A DNA stretch of 64,000 nt from Iodidimonas nitroreducens (GCA_000710935.1 BAYV01000011.1:62001-126000); one strand, 5' to 3'. Shown: positions 27,108-35,234, counted from the first letter of the stretch. Program-made: numbers and translations. Notes: a model not told the origin generated them from the letters alone.

Positions 27108-27860
27108 ATGCAGAATCATTCAGGTCGTAACCTGACCTATGTCATCGTGCATGATCTGGGGCGGGCGATTGTGAAAGGCCATTATGATCAACATAATCCT
27201 TTCCCGATCGAAGCCGCCCTTTGCACGCAATATGGAGCCAGCCGCAGCGTGCTGCGCGAAGCGGTCAAGATGCTGACAGCTAAAGGCTTGCTGAGAGCGC
27301 GTCCCCGTCAAGGGACCTGGATCGAGCCGGAAGAAAACTGGAATCTGCTTGATCCTGATGTGCTGCAATGGCTGTTGGAGCGAAAATATTCTCCCCAATT
27401 GCTGGTGGAATTTACGGAAATGCGGCTGGCCTTCGAGCCGATGGCCGCTGCCCTTGCTGCTCAGCGCTGTCAGCCCGAAGATATCCAGAATATTCTGGCG
27501 GCCCTGGATCGCATGCGCGAAGCCGAAAAGGGCAATGATGATCCCTTGAGTTCGGATATCGCTTTTCATGTGTCGATCCTCAATGCCTGCGGCAATCGCT
27601 TTTATGCGCAGTTGAAAGGCATGATCAACACCGCCTTGCGGATTTCCATCCGCCTGACCAACCAGCGCAAAGGCGTGCCTTTGGCCAGCATCCGCGATCA
27701 TAAAAAGGTGGTGGATGCGATCATGGCCCGTGATCCCGAAGCGGCCAGCGAAGCGATGCGCGCCCTGATCGTTGAAGCGATGATGCTCATTCAGCAATCA
27801 AAGGCTGATGAACTGCAAAAAGCTGCCAGCATCGGTAGCTCAATAAAAAGCGCGCAATGA
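27108..27860 (+). CDS. GntR-family regulator, FadR (FCD) type, DgoR-like
   Basis: Transcription regulator of 250 residues. The N-terminal winged helix (FPIEAALCTQYGASRSVLREAVKMLTAKGLLRARPRQGTWIEP) is GntR-type; the C-terminal all-helical FCD ligand domain contains EMRLAFEPMAAALAA and later D..FH and H..... ligands (DIAFHVSILNACGNRF; SIRDHKKVVDAI) expected for metal binding. Located directly after the dgoKA-lactonase genes with 18 bp spacing, it resembles DgoR, which controls galactonate genes in E. coli. Its probable targets are the palindromic elements at 17018, 24366 and near 11700. Confidence 0.9.
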   Translation: MQNHSGRNLTYVIVHDLGRAIVKGHYDQHNPFPIEAALCTQYGASRSVLREAVKMLTAKGLLRARPRQGTWIEPEENWNLLDPDVLQWLLERKYSPQLLVEFTEMRLAFEPMAAALAAQRCQPEDIQNILAALDRMREAEKGNDDPLSSDIAFHVSILNACGNRFYAQLKGMINTALRISIRLTNQRKGVPLASIRDHKKVVDAIMARDPEAASEAMRALIVEAMMLIQQSKADELQKAASIGSSIKSAQ

Positions 27861-28005
27861 TAGAATTGAAGATATTTTTATAAACTGATAGTTTGTATTT
27901 CTCACCTTTTTCAGAAGGGCTGAACGCTTCTGGACAAGGTCCATGATGGCTTGCCGCTCGGGCTTTATCCCCAGCGCTCGGGCCGGATCCATGAGGAGTG
28001 CAAAC

Positions 28006-29013
28006 ATGAAAAGACAATCGATTCTGGCGATCCTGACCACTTGGCTGCTTCTGGCTTTCGGGAGCACCGCCATGGCCATGCCCTGCATGATTTTTGTGCA
28101 TGGAAAACAAACCGATACGGGAAGTTTTACCAATTGGACCCAGGCCCGGGATTATTGGCGTTCGGGGGGGTCGGATTTCATCGGTATTTCGACCAAGAAT
28201 TTCAATGCCTCGCATTATGTGGTGGGCTATAATGGCACCCGGCCCTTTTGGGATTCTCTGGCGGCGGGTGAGGTTGCGGCTGAAATTATCAATGCAACCA
28301 ATGGCGGAGCCGATGGCGGCGGCAATCGCTGTGCCACAAGCTGGGCGGCGGGCGGCAATTTCTGGATCATCGCGCACAGCATGGGCGGCACGGTGATGGA
28401 TTTCATTCTGGGCAATGCCAATAGCAGCACCCCCAATTTCAATCTCAATGGCGCCTATGATGTGGTGGCTCAGCGCACCAGCCTCGTGGTGTCGGTTGGC
28501 GGGGCCCATCGCGGTTCTCAAGGGGCGGATGCGGTTTGCGGCGATGCGGCGTTATTGTGTAATTTCATTGCCGGTTTCATTCAGGATTGTGATGATGCCA
28601 CCTTCTGGCTGCGCAGTTCCGATGATGTGCAGGTACGGACATTTTCCAATGCGCCGGCCCGCAATGTCTATTTGATTGGCGGTTTTGAAGCCATTTTCGG
28701 GGCCAGCGCCTGTTTATCGGGCGAAGATGATGGGGTGGTGCAATATGCCTCGATCTTTGCCTGTGGGGGCAGTGCCACCGCCAGCTATAATAACAGCAAT
28801 GTCTGCAATAATGGCTTCAAGCAGGAAGCATCGGGCTTTTTCAATCTCGATTCCGCCCATGAAAATCATAATGATGAGCGGAATGCGGTTGATTCCGATG
28901 AGCGCCGTCAGGTCCCGGATGGTTTCTGGACCTGCGGTGGCGCAAGCTGTGCGCCCAATACCCGGGTGCAAACAGGCATGACGACGGCCCGTTTCATCAG
29001 TACCCTTTATTGA
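28006..29013 (+). CDS. Secreted lipase-like alpha/beta-hydrolase
   Basis: A 335-residue exported alpha/beta-hydrolase. The signal peptide (about residues 1-25, ending in STAMAM) follows AGGAG eight bases before ATG 28006. CMIFVHGK gives the oxyanion HG, AHSMGGTVMDF the nucleophile elbow, SGEDDGVVQYAS a probable acid residue and DSAHENHNDERN the probable catalytic His. There are many cysteines, with paired CGDAALLC, IQDC and TCGGASC, fitting a disulfide-stabilised extracellular enzyme. It could be a substrate of the type II secretion system encoded at the start of the window. Exact lipid or ester substrate cannot be read. Confidence 0.82.
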   Translation: MKRQSILAILTTWLLLAFGSTAMAMPCMIFVHGKQTDTGSFTNWTQARDYWRSGGSDFIGISTKNFNASHYVVGYNGTRPFWDSLAAGEVAAEIINATNGGADGGGNRCATSWAAGGNFWIIAHSMGGTVMDFILGNANSSTPNFNLNGAYDVVAQRTSLVVSVGGAHRGSQGADAVCGDAALLCNFIAGFIQDCDDATFWLRSSDDVQVRTFSNAPARNVYLIGGFEAIFGASACLSGEDDGVVQYASIFACGGSATASYNNSNVCNNGFKQEASGFFNLDSAHENHNDERNAVDSDERRQVPDGFWTCGGASCAPNTRVQTGMTTARFISTLY

Positions 29014-29035
29014 TATGTACAAAGGATCAAGGATC

Positions 29036-30124
29036 ATGAAAAGACTGTTGTCTTCGATTACGCCGAAGATTGTGGGCGCGATCATGGCCGGATCGGTGCT
29101 GATGGGGTCGTCATCGGCCCGCGCGCAAGGGTCCGCCGAAACCATCCCCGATCTGGCGGCCCATGCGGCGGCCAGCTATCGCCAGCAGGCCCGCTTTCCA
29201 GCCTGGTCGCAGCCGGTGGCGCGCGGAGCGGTGGACCCGGTGCTTGCCGAACGCATCCCAACCCGCCAGATCCTGCCGAGCGAAAGCGGCATGGGCTTAA
29301 GTGTTTGGCCCGATGATATGCGCTTTGAATCCGGGGATGAGGCCCGGCTTTATGCGCGCCTGGAAAGCACGGGCAAAAATGATGAGGATCTGCTCAGCAT
29401 TCCCAATGCTGATGGGGCCACAGGGCCATGGCAGATCAGCGCTGTTGTCACCGGCCAGCTTTCCGGGCCGCTGGGCACGATCAGCTATCAAGATGATGGC
29501 CGCAATGGCGATGAGCAGGCGGGCGATGGCATTTATACCGCCCGCTTCACCTTGCCCGAAGCCTTTGATCCCTTGCCGGGCTATGCTGAAAATATTGCCG
29601 TGGTCGTCACCGCCAACAATGGCAAGGGCGAGGAATATAAAGGCATCACCGGCTTTTTATACAGCCATCCCGCGGCCCGCCTCACCGGCCAATATGTTGA
29701 AAAGCTGGTGGATGGCGATCTGGTGATCAGTGCCGAGATCGAGGCCACCACAAAGGGCCGCTTTCATCTTTCGGGAACCATGCACAGCCTGCGCGGGGTT
29801 CCTTTGGTCACAGCCCAAAGCGCGGAAAATCTCGATGCCGGCACCCATTGGATCGATCTTCGTTTTTATGGATTGGCATTGAGCGAGGCCGGGGCGAAAG
29901 GGCCCTTGACCCTTGGCAGTGTCACCCTTGCCAGCATCAAGGGGCTGCCCAATGCTTTGGGCCCGGTTTTGCATGATGTATATCGCACCATGCCTTTCGT
30001 GCCCGAGCAATTCCACAGCCGTTCCTTTGATCGGCCGGATCTGATGGAACAGGCACGGCGGCTGGATGTGGGCCGGATCGATCTCGATCATCAGCGCGGC
30101 GATAAAAAACCGCCTCGCAATTAA
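29036..30124 (+). CDS. Exported partner protein of the lipase-like enzyme, unknown function
   Basis: A 362-residue protein with a signal peptide (KRLLSSITPKIVGAIMAGSVLMGSSSARAQ). The middle contains YQDDGRNGDEQAGDGIYTARFTLPE, an Ig-like 'D-x-G-x-x-GD-x-x-x-GDGIYTA' motif seen in choice-of-anchor type beta-sandwich modules. The rest is predicted beta-rich; I do not recognise a catalytic family. It follows the lipase gene by 22 bp with AAAGGA before ATG 29036, so the two form an operon. It might assist folding, bind substrate or act as a surface partner of the lipase; this is inference. Confidence 0.7.
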   Translation: MKRLLSSITPKIVGAIMAGSVLMGSSSARAQGSAETIPDLAAHAAASYRQQARFPAWSQPVARGAVDPVLAERIPTRQILPSESGMGLSVWPDDMRFESGDEARLYARLESTGKNDEDLLSIPNADGATGPWQISAVVTGQLSGPLGTISYQDDGRNGDEQAGDGIYTARFTLPEAFDPLPGYAENIAVVVTANNGKGEEYKGITGFLYSHPAARLTGQYVEKLVDGDLVISAEIEATTKGRFHLSGTMHSLRGVPLVTAQSAENLDAGTHWIDLRFYGLALSEAGAKGPLTLGSVTLASIKGLPNALGPVLHDVYRTMPFVPEQFHSRSFDRPDLMEQARRLDVGRIDLDHQRGDKKPPRN

Positions 30125-30447
30125 AGCCTTTTAAGCGGGGCTTACTATAGGGGCCGGTGCCGGATCAGGGCATCGGCTCAATTTTTATGAGGCAAGGAGA
30201 TGCGCTGCTAGTGTCCATTGTGTGGATTTAAGCGATTGTCTGTGATGGGACGATCCGAAAGGGGAAAGGCTCCGGGTTACATAAATTGATAAGGGACTAA
30301 TTTTGAATTATAACTCTTTTAGGTTGCATATTTTTCTTATTTGTATAAATAAGTCGTATAATTAGGACTTCTTCAAAAAATTTTTGAGATTAACAGGTTA
30401 ATCAAGACGCATGTGATTGAGCAGGTATCCCTTATGAAGGCTGGAGA
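30125..30447. other. Intergenic region at the left edge of the DUF3800 island
   Basis: About 320 bp without a gene. It contains the first copy of the 26-bp terminator repeat (30152-30177) and then, from about 30290, AT-rich sequence unlike the surrounding genes, including the inverted repeat CTTATTTGTATAAATAAG at about 30334-30351. This AT-rich part is the probable promoter region of the DUF3800 gene. Confidence 0.55.
30152..30177. repeat. 26-bp direct repeat, copy 1 (also a terminator hairpin)
   Basis: A 26-bp sequence identical to 31808-31833. Within it GCCGGTGCC and GGCATCGGC pair as a nine-pair stem with one G-T pair and a seven-base loop, followed by TCAATTTTTA, so it also serves as the terminator of the lipase-partner operon. 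The two copies bracket the DUF3800 gene pair exactly, 1656 bp apart. Confidence 0.85.
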
Positions 30448-31167
30448 ATGACTGAAGAGCGATTGTTCAATGTTTATTGTGACGAGAGCTGTCATCTTGA
30501 GCATGATGGTTCACCAGTAATGGCTTGGGGTGCCATCTATTGCCCTGAAGCTGCGAGCCATATCATTTCCCTAGCTGTGCGGAAGCTGAAGTCCGAGCAC
30601 GGCCTTGCACCTGATTTTGAGGCCAAATGGACAAAGATTTCCCCAGCTAAAGTGGAATTCTACTTAGCATTATTAGATTTATTCCTGGCCGATGAACGAA
30701 TGCGTTTTCGTGGCATCCTCGTCCCTGATAAGGGTCTTCTGGATCACGCGCGCTTCGGTCAGTCACACGATGACTGGTATTATAAAATGTATTTTACAAT
30801 GCTGCGCCCGATCTTTTGCGCACCGCATCACTATCGCATTTACCTCGATATAAAAGACACGCGTGGTGGGCCAAGAACTCGCAGGCTTCACGAGGTACTA
30901 GCCAACAGCCTTTATGATTTCAACCAAGAATGCGTCGAGCGGGTTCAGCAGGTCCGATCACATGAGAGCGAACAGTTACAATTAGCCGATATTTTGATCG
31001 GCGCGCTCACATACGCGAACCGTGGCCTCAGAACCAGTCCCGCAAAGACAGCGATTGCAGCGCGGCTATGTGAGCGCCTTGGGCAGAACATACTTACCCG
31101 CACATCCTCTTTTTCTGCAACGAAATTTAACATTCTAGTATGGCGGGCACGGGATCTAACTGGATGA
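30448..31167 (+). CDS. DUF3800-domain protein
   Basis: A 239-residue protein of the DUF3800 type, a family with an RNase H-like arrangement of acidic residues often found in mobile or defence-related islands. The opening VYCDESCHLEHDGSPVMAWGAIYCP has the first Asp-Glu; YRIYLDIKDTRGGPRTRRLHEVL the next acidic centre; and SEQLQLADILIGALTYANRG the final Asp in the conserved Q-L-A-D motif. A nuclease role is suggested for the family but not proven. The region is AT-richer than its neighbours. It overlaps the next gene by four bases, and the pair lies between 26-bp repeats. Confidence 0.82.
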   Translation: MTEERLFNVYCDESCHLEHDGSPVMAWGAIYCPEAASHIISLAVRKLKSEHGLAPDFEAKWTKISPAKVEFYLALLDLFLADERMRFRGILVPDKGLLDHARFGQSHDDWYYKMYFTMLRPIFCAPHHYRIYLDIKDTRGGPRTRRLHEVLANSLYDFNQECVERVQQVRSHESEQLQLADILIGALTYANRGLRTSPAKTAIAARLCERLGQNILTRTSSFSATKFNILVWRARDLTG

Positions 31168-31649
31168 CGCCGCCCGATCTGATAATGTTCGGCGGAGAAT
31201 GGGCCGTCTATGAAGCTGAACTCTACCGCATCTTCAAAGAAGAAATCGCGGGGGGTAGTTTGATGTTTTGCCATTCTCCCGTTAAATGCCGCCGATTGCC
31301 AGAAGCAGCAGGTCGCTGGGCTTCATTCTGGCATCTTGTGCAGGAGGGCCGCGTGGAGGATGATCGCACGCCCGATCTACGCCGCTGTGAGCGAATTCGC
31401 TGGGTGCGCTGGGTAATTGAAAATGCGGCAGATCATTCCGAGATTGACATATGGCAGAACACTCGCAATGGAAGAGTGAGCAGGCTACTTTGGTTTCGTG
31501 AGGAATATCTGGTCGTTCTGGCAGAGCGTACAGGCTATTGGTTGCTTTTGACAGCTTACTGCACCGACAAAAGTGGTCGGATCAAGCAGCTTAGGAAGGA
31601 GCGTGACGTTTTTCTTCGCGCTCATATGACGGGAGTCCAAAACGACTGA
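31164..31649 (+). CDS. Unknown basic protein paired with the DUF3800 gene
   Basis: A 161-residue protein starting at ATG 31164, which overlaps the DUF3800 stop codon (ATGA). It is rich in Arg and Trp. The C-terminal half reads IDIWQNTRNGRVSRLLWFREEYLVVLAERTGYWLLLTAYCTDK...RKERD, a beta-rich pattern that reminds me of small phage- or toxin-related RNase-like modules, but I cannot assign a family. Tight coupling to DUF3800 suggests a two-protein unit such as toxin-antitoxin or anti-phage. A hairpin at 31651-31674 follows the stop codon. Confidence 0.65.
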   Translation: MTPPDLIMFGGEWAVYEAELYRIFKEEIAGGSLMFCHSPVKCRRLPEAAGRWASFWHLVQEGRVEDDRTPDLRRCERIRWVRWVIENAADHSEIDIWQNTRNGRVSRLLWFREEYLVVLAERTGYWLLLTAYCTDKSGRIKQLRKERDVFLRAHMTGVQND

Positions 31650-31650
31650 A

Positions 31651-31674
31651 GCCGCCCGAGTGAACTAGGGCGGC
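31651..31674 (+). terminator. Hairpin after the island gene pair
   Basis: GCCGCCC (31651-31657) pairs with GGGCGGC (31668-31674) across a ten-base loop directly after the stop codon of the second island gene. No T-run follows, so efficiency is uncertain. Confidence 0.5.
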
Positions 31675-31807
31675 CTCGAATGCTCTTCCTACTCATGGCA
31701 GGTGAGACAGATACAAAATGCGTGTATCAAGGTCGTTTGTCAAGAAAATTCAGAGAGACAAACGCAAGGCATCGAGTCAAACAGATCTTTTTGATCAAAT
31801 TGGACTT

Positions 31808-31833
31808 GGCCGGTGCCGGATCAGGGCATCGGC
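31808..31833. repeat. 26-bp direct repeat, copy 2 (also a terminator hairpin)
   Basis: Exact second copy of 30152-30177, carrying the same hairpin. It lies just beyond the end of the minus-strand SapC-like gene (31841) and can act as its terminator. The simplest history is one original terminator between convergent genes that was duplicated when the island entered. Confidence 0.85.
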
Positions 31834-31840
31834 CCCTTAT

Positions 31841-32587
31841 TTATGGCATCGAAACATGGGCGGAGACGAGATCGTCGCCCCGGCGGATTGCTAAATGAAG
31901 CAGGCGCTGAAGATGGCGCTCCGATTGGAGCATCGCAAAAATCAGCCCCAGATACTGATCGAGATTGAGGCTTTGAAGGCTTGCCCCATCAAGATCGGCC
32001 AAAGCCTCTTCATCGATGCCATAAAGCCCGGTGATCTGCGATGTGGCGCCCGTTTGATGGGTCAGTTCAATATCCTTGCGCCGGATCAGATGACAAGACA
32101 GCAGCCTTTCGATGAAGGGGATCGTTTCCTGATGATCCTTGCGCATGAACAGCAAAAGCCGCAGGGCATCATCCAGAAGGGGGCTGGGGGCCCCCCTTTC
32201 ATCATAAAGGCGCAGAGCTGAAGGCGCATCGCGCACCAGCGAGGGTGAGGCGAAATCGGCGCATATGAGTGGCGCTGCATCGTCATTTTCCCCCAAAATA
32301 AAGGGATAGCGCAGGAGATTGAGGGGGATATAAGCCGCCCCCCAGCCACCATCCCGGCAAAAAAGATTGCAGGGTTCGGATAATCCCAAAAGGGCGCTGA
32401 GGTGGAATGTGCCCGATGGTTCGCCCTTCATCAGAAAAAGGGGGAAACAGCCTGCGGCTTCCAGAATTTCCGAAAGGCCAAGGGGCGTGCTGCGCCAATT
32501 GGCGGCATGGGCAAAGCTGCGATCGGGGCGCAGGCCATAATCCCCATGTTGGGCGGGGCTGAGGGCGGTGATCATTTCATCCATCAT
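31841..32587 (-). CDS. SapC-like protein
   Basis: A 248-residue protein of the SapC family (the family named from S-layer associated genes but widespread in alphaproteobacteria beside TonB receptors and tryptophan-halogenase genes). ITALSPAQHGDYGLRPDRSFAHAANWRSTPLGLSEILEAAGCFPLFLMKGE near the N terminus and YIPLNLLRYPFIL fit the family. Its ATG overlaps the stop codon of the halogenase gene by one base, so both are one unit transcribed leftwards. The molecular role is not known; no signal peptide is visible. Confidence 0.85.
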   Translation of the reverse strand: MMDEMITALSPAQHGDYGLRPDRSFAHAANWRSTPLGLSEILEAAGCFPLFLMKGEPSGTFHLSALLGLSEPCNLFCRDGGWGAAYIPLNLLRYPFILGENDDAAPLICADFASPSLVRDAPSALRLYDERGAPSPLLDDALRLLLFMRKDHQETIPFIERLLSCHLIRRKDIELTHQTGATSQITGLYGIDEEALADLDGASLQSLNLDQYLGLIFAMLQSERHLQRLLHLAIRRGDDLVSAHVSMP

Positions 32588-34125
32588 CAGATCGCCTGAA
32601 AACCGTGGCGATGCACATGGTTGATCAGATCCCGATGGCGGGGCAGGGTGCTTTCCATCCGCCCCATAAGGCCATCCAGCATCTGTTGCCAGCGGGCGGG
32701 CGCGCCCTGGCCCCGAGGCGGATTCCTTGGGGCGGCAAAGCCCATGCCATAGAGCACATAGCGATAGCTGAGATAGGAAAAAACCTCATTTTCAGCGCCC
32801 AGATGATCGGGCAGGGGGGGCTGATCGCGCCAAAGGGCCAGCAGTTCGGCCAGATCATCGGGCCAGCTTTGGGCATCGCGGTTTGCCAGCCAGAAAGGCT
32901 CGGTGCGGCGGCTTAAGATATAATGGAGCTTCAGGAATTTCAGGATGGCGGGCCAGAAATGCGCAAAGCGCTGATTATAGCGGCGGCTGGCAATGGCCAG
33001 ATCGCCGTGATCAAGGGGCAAAAGGGCGCATAAAGCCTGGGCTGAAAGCTCGGCCAGCATCAGGGCCGAAGCTTCCAAAGGCTCGAAAAATCCGGCAGAA
33101 AGCCCGATGGCCACGCAATTTTTCTGCCACAGGCTTTGGCGATAGCCCGATTTGATCTTTAAAAGGCGGGGCGTGGCCTCGGCTTCTTTCATCCCGGCAT
33201 GTTCGAGCAGGATCTTTTGTGCTTCATCATCGGAGAGAAAATCGCTGGCATAAACATGGCCCAGCCCCCGCCGTTCCTTAAGCGCGATATCCCAGATCCA
33301 ACCGGCTTTTTGCGCTGTTGCATGGGTTTGGCAGCTTAAAGGGGCATCTGCTGTGGCATGGGGCTTTTGCACGGCAATAGCGCGATCAGCAAACAGGATG
33401 TGGTTGCAATCCCGAAAAGGCACCCCCAGCGCCGTGCCAATCAAACGGGCCGAAAAGCCGGTGCAATCGACAAAAAAATCGCCGTCCACCCGCCCGCTTT
33501 GCTGGCAGATCAGATGGCCGATGGCACCATCTTCATCCAGCCCCACATCCAATACATCATCGCGCAGATGCCTGATGCCCAGATTTGTGGTGCCATGCTG
33601 GCATAAAAGGCTGGCGAAAGCCCCGGCATCCAGATGATAGCCATAGTTGAGATGCCCCTCATAATCGGCTTGCAAAGGGGTTTTGGGGCCAAAACCGGCA
33701 GCGCATAATCGCGCCTGCACATGGTGGAAATCGGCAAAAGCCGGGCGCTGCTCTGCCCCCATCGCACACCAAAGGGCAAAGGGATCAAAGCCATGGGCAT
33801 CAAGCGGCGGGGAAAAAGGGTGATCATAATGATCATCAGCCGATCCATCCGCCCAGCCGATGAAGCGGCTGCCCTGTTTCAGCCCTGCTGTGGTGGCGCG
33901 CAGGAAATCGGTTTCCGTAAGGCCGATGCGTTTTAAGCTTTGGCGCATGGTGGGCCATGTGCCTTCGCCAACGCCGATGGTAGGGATGGAGGGGGATTCG
34001 ATCAGGGTCACCGTGCCACCCCGGCCCTGTTCGGTTTTGCAATGGCTGGCCAGCAAACAGGCGCTGAGCCATCCCGCCGTGCCGCCGCCCACGATGATGA
34101 TATTCCGGATAGGGCGCTGGGGCAT
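32587..34125 (-). CDS. Flavin-dependent tryptophan-halogenase family protein
   Basis: A 512-residue FAD protein of the tryptophan-7-halogenase family. The FAD motif NIIIVGGGTAGWLSACLLA is near the N terminus; IGVGEGTWPTM and the Lys in TAGLKQGSRFIGW correspond to the active-site lysine region, and GWIWDIALKERRGLGHVY carries the W-x-W-x-I motif of halogenases. ATG 34125 lies six bases after AAAAGG. Genes like this are common in carbohydrate and TonB loci of alphaproteobacteria and their substrates are unknown. It is coupled to the SapC-like gene. An AT-rich palindrome-like element (34181-34194) is upstream. Confidence 0.87.
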   Translation of the reverse strand: MPQRPIRNIIIVGGGTAGWLSACLLASHCKTEQGRGGTVTLIESPSIPTIGVGEGTWPTMRQSLKRIGLTETDFLRATTAGLKQGSRFIGWADGSADDHYDHPFSPPLDAHGFDPFALWCAMGAEQRPAFADFHHVQARLCAAGFGPKTPLQADYEGHLNYGYHLDAGAFASLLCQHGTTNLGIRHLRDDVLDVGLDEDGAIGHLICQQSGRVDGDFFVDCTGFSARLIGTALGVPFRDCNHILFADRAIAVQKPHATADAPLSCQTHATAQKAGWIWDIALKERRGLGHVYASDFLSDDEAQKILLEHAGMKEAEATPRLLKIKSGYRQSLWQKNCVAIGLSAGFFEPLEASALMLAELSAQALCALLPLDHGDLAIASRRYNQRFAHFWPAILKFLKLHYILSRRTEPFWLANRDAQSWPDDLAELLALWRDQPPLPDHLGAENEVFSYLSYRYVLYGMGFAAPRNPPRGQGAPARWQQMLDGLMGRMESTLPRHRDLINHVHRHGFQAI

Positions 34126-34180
34126 GATGGGCCTTTTACTGCAGAGGGACAATGGATCGGGATGCGCAAAGCAACAGAAT

Positions 34181-34194
34181 TAATCATATAATTA
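34181..34194. promoter_or_regulatory. Imperfect palindrome upstream of the halogenase gene
   Basis: TAATCATATAATTA, symmetrical except for one pair, lies about 55 bp before the halogenase start codon and includes TCATATAA at 34184-34191, shared with promoters at 11712 and 24371. This suggests that the halogenase/SapC unit may belong to the same control circuit as the galactose genes; inferred only. Confidence 0.35.
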
Positions 34195-34231
34195 GAAAGA
34201 GCAAGCCGGAAAGCAATGCAAGCTTCGGCCT

Positions 34232-35122
34232 TCAGGGATCGGGAAAGGCTTCGAGATCGGCGCGGCTGGGCACCCCGGCGCGGCCCCCGGGGCGGCTGAC
34301 CTTGATCGCCGCCGCCTGATTGGCAAAGCGCACGGCATCGGGTTCGTCTTTGCCCTCGCCCAAAGCAAGGGCAAAGGCCCCATGCCACACATCGCCCGCC
34401 CCCAATGTATCGCGCACCGTCACTTTTGGGGCCGGAAAATGAGTGATCGCCCGCTGATCATGGACCAAAGTTCCGGCGGCGCCCAAGGTGACACAACACC
34501 ACGCCCCGGTTTTCCGGGCGATCATCGCCAGCATCGCTTCGGGATCATCCTTGCCGCAATAATCGGCCAGGCCCGGCTGGGAAAAGGCGATATGGCTGGC
34601 CGCCCTGATCAGGCCATCCTGGCCCGCCAGCGGCATATCCGCATCCAATATCGCCGGAATCCCATGCTTTTTGGCCTGATCGAGCAGGGCAGTGGCCCCT
34701 TTTGGCCAGCGGCAATCCGCCAAACAGGCGGCAAAGGGGCGGATATCCACCGAGGTCAACCAATCACAGGCATCGGGGATCGCAGGATCAAGGAAATTGA
34801 CGATCATCCGTTCGCCGGACCGGTCCACACAGACCGATGAGAGCGAGGATCGGCAGCCAGGATAACGCCGGAGATGGCTAAGCTCTACCCCATAATCGGC
34901 CAATTCGGCAGTGATCAGATCGGCAATGGGATCATCCCCCAAGCGGGTGATCAGCGAGGCTTCGCCGCCCAGCCGGACAATGGCCACTGCTGCCGTCGCC
35001 GCCGGACCGCCCCCCATCTGGCTGCAGGCACTGGCCCGATATTTTTCGCCGCGATCGGGCAGGCTTTCCACAGAAAACAAAAGATCCTGAACGGCATGGC
35101 CAAGACAAAGAATTCGTGCCAT
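34232..35122 (-). CDS. PfkB-family sugar kinase, YihV-like (candidate 6-deoxy-6-sulfofructose kinase)
   Basis: A 296-residue ribokinase/PfkB-family kinase. From memory of E. coli YihV, the sulfofructose kinase, similarity runs along the whole chain: the opening LGHAVQDLLFSVESLPDRGEKYRA, the substrate region QMGGGPAATAAVAIVRLG, the DRSGERMIVNFLDP segment, LADCRWPKGA, HIAFSQPGLA, the catalytic GAGDVWHGAFA (Asp about 243) and the end KVSRPGGRAGVPSR. These shared phrases are not general to PfkB kinases, so sulfofructose as substrate is a serious proposal. It is divergent from the YeiH-type exporter, with an operator-like palindrome between them. Confidence 0.88.
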   Translation of the reverse strand: MARILCLGHAVQDLLFSVESLPDRGEKYRASACSQMGGGPAATAAVAIVRLGGEASLITRLGDDPIADLITAELADYGVELSHLRRYPGCRSSLSSVCVDRSGERMIVNFLDPAIPDACDWLTSVDIRPFAACLADCRWPKGATALLDQAKKHGIPAILDADMPLAGQDGLIRAASHIAFSQPGLADYCGKDDPEAMLAMIARKTGAWCCVTLGAAGTLVHDQRAITHFPAPKVTVRDTLGAGDVWHGAFALALGEGKDEPDAVRFANQAAAIKVSRPGGRAGVPSRADLEAFPDP

Positions 35123-35234
35123 CCCTTTATGCTCCTTTCATCTCAGCCCTGTTCAGCCACTCGCCGCTGATCTATAAAGCCATGAGCTTGGGCAATAGTT
35201 TTTCTATTGATATGCAAAAGCAAATATTGCTAAC

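Noticed and set aside
27882-27894. Palindrome AAACTGATAGTTT downstream of the FadR-type regulator
   Set aside because: Short, single occurrence in the window, could be part of a weak terminator or chance symmetry in AT-rich DNA; not enough to call.
30178-31807. Insertion sequence or prophage
   Set aside because: No transposase, integrase or terminal inverted repeats seen; only direct repeats that are themselves terminators, so it is reported as an island of unknown mobility.
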